Shown here one piece after another: positions 7,851 to 15,640 of a stretch of 30,931 nt of DNA. Position 1 is the stretch's first letter. Each line of letters starts with the position of its first letter. The stretch comes from Thermoproteota archaeon (GTDB taxonomy: Archaea; Korarchaeota; Korarchaeia; Korarchaeales; Korarchaeaceae), in contig WAOH01000031.1 in NCBI GenBank assembly GCA_015521385.1, forward strand, positions 1 to 30,931. The letters run 5' to 3'. The position numbers were made by a program, and so were the translations under genes. The notes under the pieces were generated by a model. It was not told where the DNA came from, did not search any database, and saw nothing but the letters and a program-made list of their open reading frames with translations.

Positions 7851-8074
7851 TGTGCTTGGGGATACCGGGGAAGGTGGTCGAGGTAAGGAATAGAATCGCA
7901 GTAGTGGACTTCGGTGGGGTGCTCAGGGAGGTGGACGCCACCCTCGAGGAGGTGAATCCGGGAGACTACGTGATAGTCCACGTGGGCGTCATAATCTCGA
8001 AGATGGATCCCGAGACGGCCAGGGAGACGATAGAAGCCTGGGAAGAGATGATAAGGACGCTGGAGGAATCCTGA
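7850..8074 (+). CDS. hypC: HypC, hydrogenase assembly chaperone
   Basis: Small chaperone that carries the Fe(CN)2CO unit with HypD and binds the immature large subunit. The MCLGIPG start is diagnostic, with the essential Cys2. This places the start at ATG 7850, overlapping the previous stop (TGATG). 74 aa, normal for the family. It overlaps hypE by one base. Its partner HypD is not in the window. Confidence 0.95.
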   Translation: MCLGIPGKVVEVRNRIAVVDFGGVLREVDATLEEVNPGDYVIVHVGVIISKMDPETARETIEAWEEMIRTLEES

Positions 8075-9105
8075 TGGGTGATGAGGTCAGACTCGCCCAC
8101 GGATCCGGTGGAAGGGAGACGCAGGAGCTCCTGAACGAGGTGATACTCTCCTTACTGGAAGAGGGAATGAAGAAAGTCGAGGGAGGGGTGGGAACCGATG
8201 AGCTGGATGACGGGGCTGCGATACCCATTCCCGGTGGCTACGCCGTCATCACGGTCGACTCCTACACCGTGAAGCCCCCCTTCTTCCCGGGAGGCAATAT
8301 AGGGGAGCTGGCTGCCTCGGGCACAGTAAACGACCTCCTCATGATGGGAGCCAAGCCATTGGTGATGCTCGATTCGATAGTGGTGGAGGAGGGCTTCCCC
8401 CTCTCCGACCTGAGGAGGATAACGGGAAGCATGGTGGACACGCTGAAGCGGATCGGCGTCAAGCTGGTGGGGGGCGATGTGAAGGTCATTCCCAAGGGCG
8501 GGCTCGACGGCATAGTGATCACGACCACCGGCCTCGGTTTCGCCGAGAGGCTGATAGTGGACTCGCAACTCAGGCCCGGGGACAGGATAATCGTGAGCGG
8601 AACCGTGGGGGATCACGGCGCCGCGATTCTGGCGGCCCAAGAGGGACTCGAGGTAGAGGGAGATCTCAAGAGCGATGTGGCCCCACTCCACGACCTGATG
8701 ATTCCCCTGATTGAGGAATACGGCCCCTATATACACGCCGCCCAGGATCCGACCAGAGGGGGTCTTTCCCAGACCCTCAACGAGTGGGCGTCGAAGACCG
8801 GTTACCTACTCGCTGTGGATGAATCTAGGATACCAGTAAGAGAGAAGGTGAGGGCCTTCACCGAGCTGATGGGCATCGATCCCCTCTCCCTCGCGTGTGA
8901 GGGAAGGGCCGTCTTAGGGGTCGATGGGGACAGGGCAGAGGAAGTACTGGAATTTCTAAGGAGTCTGGGATTCGGTGAAGCGTCAATCATAGGAGAAGTT
9001 AGGGAGAGCGAGAGGTACAGTGGCATGGTGGTGCTGAGGACGGTGACAGGAGGGTTGAGGGTCTTGGAGGCTCCATCCGGGGTCATCGTGCCCAGAATAT
9101 GCTAG
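8074..9105 (+). CDS. hypE: HypE, carbamoyl dehydratase for cyanide ligand synthesis
   Basis: AIR synthase-like (PurM) fold enzyme that converts a carbamoyl group on its C-terminal cysteine to thiocyanate, the source of the active-site CN ligands. It begins with the typical HGSGGRET segment, contains GDVKVIPKG and DPTRGGLSQTLNE, and ends in PRIC with the reactive Cys at residue 343, so it is complete. HypF, which supplies the carbamoyl group, is not in the window. Last gene of the hydrogenase operon; its stop touches the end of a convergent small frame. Confidence 0.96.
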   Translation: MGDEVRLAHGSGGRETQELLNEVILSLLEEGMKKVEGGVGTDELDDGAAIPIPGGYAVITVDSYTVKPPFFPGGNIGELAASGTVNDLLMMGAKPLVMLDSIVVEEGFPLSDLRRITGSMVDTLKRIGVKLVGGDVKVIPKGGLDGIVITTTGLGFAERLIVDSQLRPGDRIIVSGTVGDHGAAILAAQEGLEVEGDLKSDVAPLHDLMIPLIEEYGPYIHAAQDPTRGGLSQTLNEWASKTGYLLAVDESRIPVREKVRAFTELMGIDPLSLACEGRAVLGVDGDRAEEVLEFLRSLGFGEASIIGEVRESERYSGMVVLRTVTGGLRVLEAPSGVIVPRIC

Positions 9106-9243
9106 CTATCTGCTCACGAACTTGTCCCTCTTCTTGGCTCCCTTCTTCCTGCACTTAGATCTCTCGGGGAAGAGCATCTCCTCGTAGGCAAACTCGTCCT
9201 CCGGAACCTCCTCGACGAAGTTCTCATCTTCCTCCGGATCCAT
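9106..9243 (-). CDS. Hypothetical 45-aa charged protein
   Basis: A short frame on the minus strand, not recognised. The N-terminal half is strongly acidic (MDPEEDENFVEEVPEDE) and the C-terminal third is basic (RKKGAKKRDK), with one Cys at residue 31. The stop codon sits immediately next to the hypE stop, tail to tail with no gap. Support for it being real: a purine-rich GGGGGAGAAG before the ATG, an AT-rich TATA-like tract (AATATTTAAAC on the minus strand, about 9288-9298) upstream, and a sharp change to AT-rich DNA only beyond its start. The length is too short for coding statistics, so it remains tentative. Confidence 0.45.
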   Translation of the reverse strand: MDPEEDENFVEEVPEDEFAYEEMLFPERSKCRKKGAKKRDKFVSR

Positions 9244-9483
9244 AGGGCTTCTCCCCCAGTAACTCTATTAAGGCTGACCCCGTAATGTTTAAATATTTAC
9301 AGCTAAACGTATGTTTAACTATACATAAAATATCTTCGTTATTACTCACTAATGTATCGAATAAGTGCCCCCATTATACTGAAAACTGATAACGGAAAAT
9401 CCATAAACCGCGTTCTTTATAATTTATCTTTCCCTAAGGAGGGCTCAGAGCATCCGCTCTACCCTACCGTGAGGTGATAAATT
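9244..9483. promoter_or_regulatory. Divergent AT-rich regulatory region before the formate dehydrogenase operon
   Basis: No gene is seen. On the plus strand, CTTTATAATT at 9415-9424 is a likely TATA box, followed by a leader of roughly 40 bases and GAGGTGAT at 9471-9478 before TTG 9484. On the minus strand, the tract near 9288-9298 can serve the 45-aa frame. Motifs shared with the hydrogenase leader are at 9311-9320, 9334-9345 and 9387-9397. ATGTTTAA also occurs twice (9285 and 9311), 26 bases apart. Confidence 0.55.
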
Positions 9484-12400
9484 TTGATAGAAAGTCTGAA
9501 GGTCTCAAGAAGGACTTTCCTCAAAACCGCGGGCTTAGGAGGGCTCTCACTGCTGCTTTCCAGTTCATTCAAGAAGGTACTTGGCCTGCCGAGTCTCAAG
9601 AGGTACAAGCTCGGTGAGATAGGGAAGAAGGACCTCTACATGACTAGGGAGGTCCGAGGTGTCTGCGGGTACTGCTCAGTCGGGTGCGGCATCATCTTCT
9701 ACAAGAACGGCGACTCGGTGATCCACCTCGAGGGAGATCCCGACAATCCGCTGAATGAGGGCAAGCTGTGTCCTAAGGGAGAGGCCTCCCTAGAGCTTTT
9801 CGGTCAGCACAACCCGAGGAGGCTCAGGACCCCGCTTATCAGGGTGAACCCCAAGCCCCCGGCCGAGGAGCTAATGAAGGTCAAGACTCAGGACGAGCTC
9901 AGGGCCGTGCTGGAGAAGTACAAGCCTGTCTGGAGGCCCGCCACTTGGGACGAGGCCTTCAGGTACATAGCCCAGAGGATGAAGGAGATACTGGACGAGG
10001 TGGGCTGGGATCCGAAGAAGGACGACGGTTACTACCATATGGGCAAGAAGTTCCCGCTCTGGATAGAGGCTGGGGCCAAGCTGACCAACGAGGAGGCCTA
10101 CATAATAAAGAAGATCGCGACGATGCTTGGAAGTTACAACATAGACCACGACGCCAGGAGGTGCCACTCCACCACGGTAGCCGGGCTCGCAGGCACGGTG
10201 GGCTTCGGCGCCCAGACCCAGAGCTTCATAGACACTCAGTTCATCTCCACTTACCTGATATTCGGCGGTAACCCGGCCGAGAACCACCCGGTCAGCATGA
10301 GGCACACCCTGAAGGGCAAGGAGAAGGGGACTCTCAAGCTCGTCGTCGTGGACCCGAGGTACAACAGGACCGCCTCCAAGGCGGACATATTCGCGTTCTT
10401 CAGGCCGGGCTCCGATCTGGCCTTCCTGATGTACATACTCCACTACGCCTTCTGGGAGAGGAATCCTCCCGTCGACCAGCTTGACACATTCAAGGAGTTC
10501 GCCACTAGGTTCAACGTCGATTTGGACGAGATAAAGGAGTTCAAGGAGATGGCCAAAGACTACACGGCCGAGGAGGTCTCCCGCATCACCGGTATCCCGG
10601 TGGACAAGCTCAGGCTCATAGCCAAGACCTACGTCGAGAACAGCGGGGTCACCACCAACTTCAAGAGGTTCTCGTCGATCCAGTGGGCCATGGGTCAGAC
10701 CCAGCACCACGTAGGCACCCAGATAACCAGGCTGAGCACGCTGGTCCAGCTGACCCTCGGGAACATGGGCTTCCCCGGAGGGGGGCTGAACCCCTACAGG
10801 GGGCACAGCAACGTGCAGGGCACCACGGACATGTGCATCCTCTCGCACATCCTGCCCGGGTACATAAAGCAGCCCTCCAGCCCGCTCCAGATAAGGGTCT
10901 ACCAGGATTGGAAGAACCAGGGCTTCCCCGACGCCTGGCACTGGGAGATACCTGAGTGGGCTGGAAACGCCTTCGGTCCTCGGGAGAGGGGCAAGGTCAA
11001 CTCCACCAAGGTCCTGTGGTCGTGGTGGTTCCACAACTGGAGGCGCTTCGAACTCACCTGGGGCGTATTCGTCGGCACCGATCCCGAGTCCGATCCGGAG
11101 AACGGGACCGTGATAAGCGACTTCCCCTTCGGTAAGGGCTACACCGAGAACACCTGGTGGCAGGGGGTCCTCTTCGATAACGTGATAAAGGCCGCCATGA
11201 TAATGGCGGAGAACATAGCCGTGAGCGACGGGGACGCGATAACCACGTACGTGGCCCTGGCATCCCTGAAGCTCCTCGTCGTCGTCGACCTGTGGGAGAC
11301 CGAGACGGCCACGTTCGCCGATGTGCTCCTGCCCGGAGCGTTCCAGTACGAGAAGTACGGCTCGATAACCAACAGCAACCGCTGGGTCCAGTGGCAGGAC
11401 AGGGTGGTTCCCCCGGCGGGGGATGCCAAGCCCGACCTCTGGATAATGCTCAAGCTCTGGGACTACTTCAAGAGCTACGGCCTGGTCAGGCTGCCAAGCC
11501 AGATCTACGGCAAGTTCAAGGAGAAGGTTGCCATAAGGAACCCCGAGACCGGTGAGATGGTCCAGCTCTACGAGAGGAGGATAGAGCCGTTCATGGACTA
11601 CGCTACGAACAGGTTCCCCGACCCCGATTATGCCTACGCCGATCCCGAGCTGATCTACAAGGAGATAGACCTCGCGGTCGACCTGTACAACGGGATGTAC
11701 GACTGGGTGGACGGCAGGATCCTCGCTAAGAGAAGGAAGCCGGCCCTGAGGACCGAGTCGGACATAGACGGCATACTGGACAGGGAGTTCCTCATGTACA
11801 AGGACTGGGCCTGGACTTGGCCCAAGAACATAAGGATCCTCTACGACCTCTGGACCCTCTCCAAGACCCTAGGCAGGACCGTCCAGTTCACATTCACGCC
11901 CGGCGAGTACATGGTCGGCGATACCCTCAACGGCAGGACCGTGAACATAACCGGCGAGACGGGCGAGATAAGGGACGCGAAGAGCGGCAAGTGGAGACCC
12001 GCCTTCATACCTGGGCACAACTTCGTCGTCGGCAAGATGTACAAGAGGGCGTGGTCCGGCATGACCGACATCCTCACCGGCGCTGAGAATGCGAAGGACC
12101 TGCTCTGGTACGGTAAGGTCGTGGGCAAGTTCGTGGTGTTCAGCGGCGGATCCCACTCGGTGGTCAGCTACTCGGATCTCGGCATAAGGTGCCCGCTCTG
12201 CGAGAGCTTCTACTACGATGAGGATGTGATAAACGTCGGGAAGGCCAACTACAAGAAGCCTTACTTCAAGGGGACGAAGGAGATCAATGGAAAGAAGATC
12301 AAGTACGTCGGCTTCTACGAGTGGAAGAAGGTGAGGGACAAGTTCACGCAGGAGTTCAGGAGCCTGGCCCAGTCCATCGGCCTGAAGGAGGCGGTCAGGA

Positions 12401-13110
12401 AGATGAAGGAGAAGTACGGCGAGTGGTACGCCTACCCGAACCCCGATAACCCAGGGGAGATCCTCGCCTGGGACATGAGGTACCCGATGCACTACGAGCC
12501 CGTCGAGTCCCCGGACTTCGACCTGGCCACAAAGTACCCGGCCATGGCCTGGAGGAGAGCCGAGAACTACAGGTTCCTCGAGCCTCCCAAGGGATACGAG
12601 CACCTGAAGGACACCGTCGCCATGGTGCCTAAGGACCTGACCCCGCCCAGCGGCGCCGAGGTGGTCGTGGTGACCACCAACAGGATGACGGAGCACTTCC
12701 ACACCGGCCAGCTCACTAGGAACGTTCCCTTACTGGCCGAGCTGGTTCCCGAGCCCTTCGTGGAGATACCCAAACCGTTGGCCGACAAGCTGGGCATAAA
12801 GTCAGGGGACATAGTCGAGGTGGGCAACAAGAGGAACGTGATATACCTGAGAGCCATGGTGACCCACAGGGTCCCGAAGCTCTCGATAAACGGGAAGGAG
12901 ACCTACGTGATAAACATCCCGTGGCACTGGGGATGGGCCGGAGCCCACAGCACCTACGCGGTGGCAAACACGATAACCGATGTCTACATGGACATCGTCA
13001 CGACCATGCAGGAGACGAAGGCCTTCCTGGCCTACGTGAGGAAGGCATCCAGGGAGAAGTACGACTACAGGGCCAACGAGGAGAACCTTCCCGGGATAAG
13101 ACCTTGGTGA
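9484..13110 (+). CDS. fdnG: Formate dehydrogenase-N type catalytic subunit, Cys form, Tat-exported
   Basis: Molybdenum or tungsten bis-MGD enzyme oxidising formate on the outer side of the membrane. Tat motif SRRTFLK (residues 8-14) and hydrophobic core. An N-terminal [4Fe-4S] site is formed by C61, C64, C68 and C96. The active-site motif ARRCHSTTVAGLAGT carries C227-H228 where FdnG has Sec-His, so this is the Cys version. The C-terminal MGD-binding domain is visible (VVTTNRMTEHFHTGQL to IPWHWGWAG). 1208 aa against about 1015 for E. coli FdnG; part of the excess is a Lys-rich segment around residues 880-990 containing a CPLC pair (C903, C906). TTG start chosen because of GAGGTGAT upstream and the position of the Tat motif. 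A related molybdopterin oxidoreductase with another substrate is less likely, given the CH motif and fdnH/fdnI/fdhE neighbours. Confidence 0.9.
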   Translation: MIESLKVSRRTFLKTAGLGGLSLLLSSSFKKVLGLPSLKRYKLGEIGKKDLYMTREVRGVCGYCSVGCGIIFYKNGDSVIHLEGDPDNPLNEGKLCPKGEASLELFGQHNPRRLRTPLIRVNPKPPAEELMKVKTQDELRAVLEKYKPVWRPATWDEAFRYIAQRMKEILDEVGWDPKKDDGYYHMGKKFPLWIEAGAKLTNEEAYIIKKIATMLGSYNIDHDARRCHSTTVAGLAGTVGFGAQTQSFIDTQFISTYLIFGGNPAENHPVSMRHTLKGKEKGTLKLVVVDPRYNRTASKADIFAFFRPGSDLAFLMYILHYAFWERNPPVDQLDTFKEFATRFNVDLDEIKEFKEMAKDYTAEEVSRITGIPVDKLRLIAKTYVENSGVTTNFKRFSSIQWAMGQTQHHVGTQITRLSTLVQLTLGNMGFPGGGLNPYRGHSNVQGTTDMCILSHILPGYIKQPSSPLQIRVYQDWKNQGFPDAWHWEIPEWAGNAFGPRERGKVNSTKVLWSWWFHNWRRFELTWGVFVGTDPESDPENGTVISDFPFGKGYTENTWWQGVLFDNVIKAAMIMAENIAVSDGDAITTYVALASLKLLVVVDLWETETATFADVLLPGAFQYEKYGSITNSNRWVQWQDRVVPPAGDAKPDLWIMLKLWDYFKSYGLVRLPSQIYGKFKEKVAIRNPETGEMVQLYERRIEPFMDYATNRFPDPDYAYADPELIYKEIDLAVDLYNGMYDWVDGRILAKRRKPALRTESDIDGILDREFLMYKDWAWTWPKNIRILYDLWTLSKTLGRTVQFTFTPGEYMVGDTLNGRTVNITGETGEIRDAKSGKWRPAFIPGHNFVVGKMYKRAWSGMTDILTGAENAKDLLWYGKVVGKFVVFSGGSHSVVSYSDLGIRCPLCESFYYDEDVINVGKANYKKPYFKGTKEINGKKIKYVGFYEWKKVRDKFTQEFRSLAQSIGLKEAVRKMKEKYGEWYAYPNPDNPGEILAWDMRYPMHYEPVESPDFDLATKYPAMAWRRAENYRFLEPPKGYEHLKDTVAMVPKDLTPPSGAEVVVVTTNRMTEHFHTGQLTRNVPLLAELVPEPFVEIPKPLADKLGIKSGDIVEVGNKRNVIYLRAMVTHRVPKLSINGKETYVINIPWHWGWAGAHSTYAVANTITDVYMDIVTTMQETKAFLAYVRKASREKYDYRANEENLPGIRPW

Positions 13111-13123
13111 GGGGGGTGATGGT

Positions 13124-13915
13124 ATGGGAGAGATGGCGATAGCCTTCAACATGGATAACTGCATCTTCTGTAGGGCGTGCCAGGTGGCCTGCCACGTCTG
13201 GAACAACACCAGACCGGAGGTCACCGAGTTCTCGCCGACGCTCACGAACCCGCCAGACCTGCTGCCCAACGTCTGGATGGTGATGGAGGCCAAGGAGGTC
13301 GTGGATGGCAACGAGTTCAACTGGGTGTTCTTCAAGAGGCAGTGCATGCACTGCAGCGAGGCGCCCTGCGCCAAGGCCTGCCCGGTTGATGCAATAGAGG
13401 TCCACCCGGAGGGCGCGGTGGTCATAAGGGAGGACAAGTGCACTGGCTGCAGGTTCTGCGTGGAGGCCTGTCCCTACGATGTTCCCAAGTACGATCCCTA
13501 CAGCGAGAAGGTCTACAAGTGCACCTTCTGCATAGACAGGATCCAGAACGGGCTCGAGCCGGCCTGCGTCTCCGCATGCCCGACCGACGCCCTGATGTTC
13601 GGCGACTACGACGAGCTGGTCAACAGGTACAGGTCCAAGGGCTTCGAGGTCTACGGGGACTCGGTGAACGACTACGTGGGCAGAACCCACTACATCTACG
13701 TCACCAGGAAGTACAAGGGCAAGCTGACCGATCCCAAGTACTTCGGCGAGAGGCTCAAGAAGGATCCGAGGAAACCAGTTATACAGGCCAAGGACATCGT
13801 CCAGCCGGTGGGCTGGGGAGTCGTCGGCCTCACGCTGCTGGCAGCTGCTGGTCACTTCGTGTTCTGGAGGGCCAAGAGGATGGAGGAGAAGTCCAAGGAG
13901 GAGGGAGGTGAGTGA
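13124..13915 (+). CDS. fdnH: Formate dehydrogenase Fe-S subunit with membrane anchor
   Basis: Four-cluster ferredoxin-like subunit that takes electrons from the catalytic subunit to the cytochrome b subunit. Cysteine groups: C13/16/19/23, C74/77/82/86, C106/109/112/116 and C133/136/148/152, giving four [4Fe-4S] clusters. A single transmembrane helix at about residues 229-248, followed by a charged tail, matches FdnH. It has no Tat signal and should be exported with the catalytic subunit. 263 aa. A GGGGGGTGAT site precedes the ATG; 13 bases separate it from the previous stop. Confidence 0.93.
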   Translation: MGEMAIAFNMDNCIFCRACQVACHVWNNTRPEVTEFSPTLTNPPDLLPNVWMVMEAKEVVDGNEFNWVFFKRQCMHCSEAPCAKACPVDAIEVHPEGAVVIREDKCTGCRFCVEACPYDVPKYDPYSEKVYKCTFCIDRIQNGLEPACVSACPTDALMFGDYDELVNRYRSKGFEVYGDSVNDYVGRTHYIYVTRKYKGKLTDPKYFGERLKKDPRKPVIQAKDIVQPVGWGVVGLTLLAAAGHFVFWRAKRMEEKSKEEGGE

Positions 13916-13917
13916 GT

Positions 13918-14655
13918 ATGGCCGAGGAGTGCGTATCACCGGCTGAGTGGAGGAGCAAGTGCGAGGCCGTGAGGGCATTCAGCGAGGCTCAGATATGGGC
14001 CCACAAGCACCTGATACACTTCGTCCTGTTCTTCTTCCTCACCGGGCTTCCGCTGATAAGCAAGGACTGGTTCGGATGGCTCGCCTACGTCTACGGATAC
14101 CCGCTCTCCACGATCATAGGCCCTTCGTACGACCCCTACAGCCTCGGGATACAGGTGGCTAGATTCATACACAGGATATCGGCTTTGGGCCTGGCCCTGG
14201 TGCTGATCCCATTCCTCTTCAAGATGCTGGGCGACCTCAAGAAATCGGAGATATGGCCCGAGTGCTGGAGCCTCTCGTGCTTCAGCAAGGGTATAAGGGA
14301 CATGATCGACTACTACGTTCACAAGAAGCATGTGACCTTCCCCAAGTACAACCTCGGCCAGAAGGGATGGATCTGGACCGCCGCGATAGGCATGATCATA
14401 ATGTACATAACGGGAGTGGTGATGTGGCTCAGGGACCTCTTCTCACCCGCCGTGTGGGAATGGGCTCACCTCATCCACGACATAGGGTTCTTCATCGCAG
14501 CCATAGGCCTGATAATTCACGTCTACATGGCGGTCCTCATACCCGAGCACAGGGCCTTCGTCAGGGCTATGTTCAGGACCGGCCGCCTGACCGAGGAGTA
14601 CGTGGAGGAGCACCATCCAGCTTGGATGGAGAAGATCAAGCAGGAACAGGAGTGA
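13918..14655 (+). CDS. fdnI: Formate dehydrogenase cytochrome b556 subunit
   Basis: Four-helix membrane protein that receives electrons from the Fe-S subunit and reduces the quinone pool. Candidate heme ligands correspond to FdnI positions: one of H29/H31/H34, then H85, H187 and H201. The WAHLIHDIGFFIAAIGLIIH segment and the C-terminal PEHRAF...FRTG tail are characteristic. ATG 13918 is preferred, placed 7 bases after GAGGTG; GTG 13912, overlapping the previous stop, is an alternative. 245 aa. Last gene of the structural operon. Confidence 0.9.
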   Translation: MAEECVSPAEWRSKCEAVRAFSEAQIWAHKHLIHFVLFFFLTGLPLISKDWFGWLAYVYGYPLSTIIGPSYDPYSLGIQVARFIHRISALGLALVLIPFLFKMLGDLKKSEIWPECWSLSCFSKGIRDMIDYYVHKKHVTFPKYNLGQKGWIWTAAIGMIIMYITGVVMWLRDLFSPAVWEWAHLIHDIGFFIAAIGLIIHVYMAVLIPEHRAFVRAMFRTGRLTEEYVEEHHPAWMEKIKQEQE

Positions 14656-14707
14656 TCGATCACCTACTCCTCTTTTTATTTTTCGACCTCACCTTCCACC
14701 GATTGAC
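14656..14707 (+). promoter_or_regulatory. Pyrimidine-rich terminator tract and fdhE TATA box
   Basis: The 52-base gap after fdnI contains TTTTTATTTTT at 14673-14683. As a T-tract it fits an archaeal terminator for the fdn operon. As an A/T box centred 30 bases before the fdhE ATG it fits a leaderless promoter. Both readings may hold. Confidence 0.45.
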
Positions 14708-15622
14708 ATGAGCTTGGATGAATTCAGGCAGGCGGTTGACAGGATATCGGTGGAGGAGCCCGAGCTGAGGAACTCGCTCATCTTCTACTCGGACATGCTG
14801 ACGACCCTCTATCAGCTCTCCGAGGAGGTCACCCCAGTCCTAGAGAAGAGGAGAGATCTCTACTCCCAGCTAGCCAAGACGGTGGTGGAGAGGGGAACTC
14901 CCCTGCTCGAACTGGTGGGCGAGCTGGATGTCCCGGAAGACGCCTGGCTCCGTATTCTGGACAGGGTTACTTCCAAGGTCAGGGAGCACAGGCCCGAGCT
15001 CTCCTCAGATCTCGACTCGCTGATGGACGCCGCTCGGAAGGGATCCTTCTCCCCGTCCGACTTGGCTAGGTACTCCCTCAAGGGAGACCTGAACTACGCC
15101 AGGGGGGTGGCCGCTGGCCTCAACGTGGACCTCGATCTCGTGAATGCCGTTGCCCTCTGGACGATTCAGCCCATCCTCATAGCGCTGAGGAGGATGGTCG
15201 AGGCGGAGATAGATTCGAAGAACTGGCTCCGGGGATACTGCCCGGTATGCGGGAGCTATACCAGGACCGCCTACATGACTGGGGAGGGGAGGAAGCAGTA
15301 CCTGAAGTGCGAGATATGCGGGATGGAGTGGCCCTTCCCCAGACTCAGGTGCCCCTTCTGCGGGAACGAGGACGACAAGAAGCTTGGATTCTACCCGGTG
15401 GACGAGGGGAGATTCAGGCTCTACGTATGCGAGGAGTGCGGGGAATACTGGAAAGTGGTTGACGAGGAGACCGCTGGCAAGGTGATCCCAAGGGAGCTGT
15501 ACCCGGTGTGGACCTTCAAGCTTGACGAGATAGCCTCTCAGTTGAGGGAAGGGGAGGAAGGGGGAGGAGAGGATCAGGCGAGCCCCGAGGGGGACGAATC
15601 CAAGTATCAGAACCAAGAGTGA
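14708..15622 (+). CDS. fdhE: FdhE, formate dehydrogenase accessory protein
   Basis: Accessory protein needed for respiratory formate dehydrogenase assembly. The C-terminal half carries four CxxC pairs (C178/181, C201/204, C215/218, C241/244) in the rubredoxin-like arrangement of FdhE; the N-terminal half is helical. 304 aa, close to the 309 of E. coli. The tail is rich in Glu and Gly. It has no ribosome-binding site and a T/A box about 30 bases upstream, so it is probably transcribed on its own without a leader. Its place directly after fdnGHI strengthens the identification of that enzyme. Confidence 0.9.
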   Translation: MSLDEFRQAVDRISVEEPELRNSLIFYSDMLTTLYQLSEEVTPVLEKRRDLYSQLAKTVVERGTPLLELVGELDVPEDAWLRILDRVTSKVREHRPELSSDLDSLMDAARKGSFSPSDLARYSLKGDLNYARGVAAGLNVDLDLVNAVALWTIQPILIALRRMVEAEIDSKNWLRGYCPVCGSYTRTAYMTGEGRKQYLKCEICGMEWPFPRLRCPFCGNEDDKKLGFYPVDEGRFRLYVCEECGEYWKVVDEETAGKVIPRELYPVWTFKLDEIASQLREGEEGGGEDQASPEGDESKYQNQE

Positions 15623-15640
15623 GCGCCGGTAGGCCAAGGA

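Noticed and set aside
10162..10167. Possible selenocysteine site in the formate dehydrogenase
   Set aside because: The active-site codon is TGC (Cys227), not TGA; no in-frame stop needs recoding.
9871..11034. Long minus-strand open frame (387 codons) inside fdnG
   Set aside because: Antisense to conserved formate dehydrogenase motifs; product dominated by Gly, Val, Pro and Leu repeats with no recognisable domain.
12998..13978. Minus-strand open frame (326 codons) across fdnG, fdnH and fdnI
   Set aside because: It crosses three well-supported genes on the other strand and has no start context or motif.
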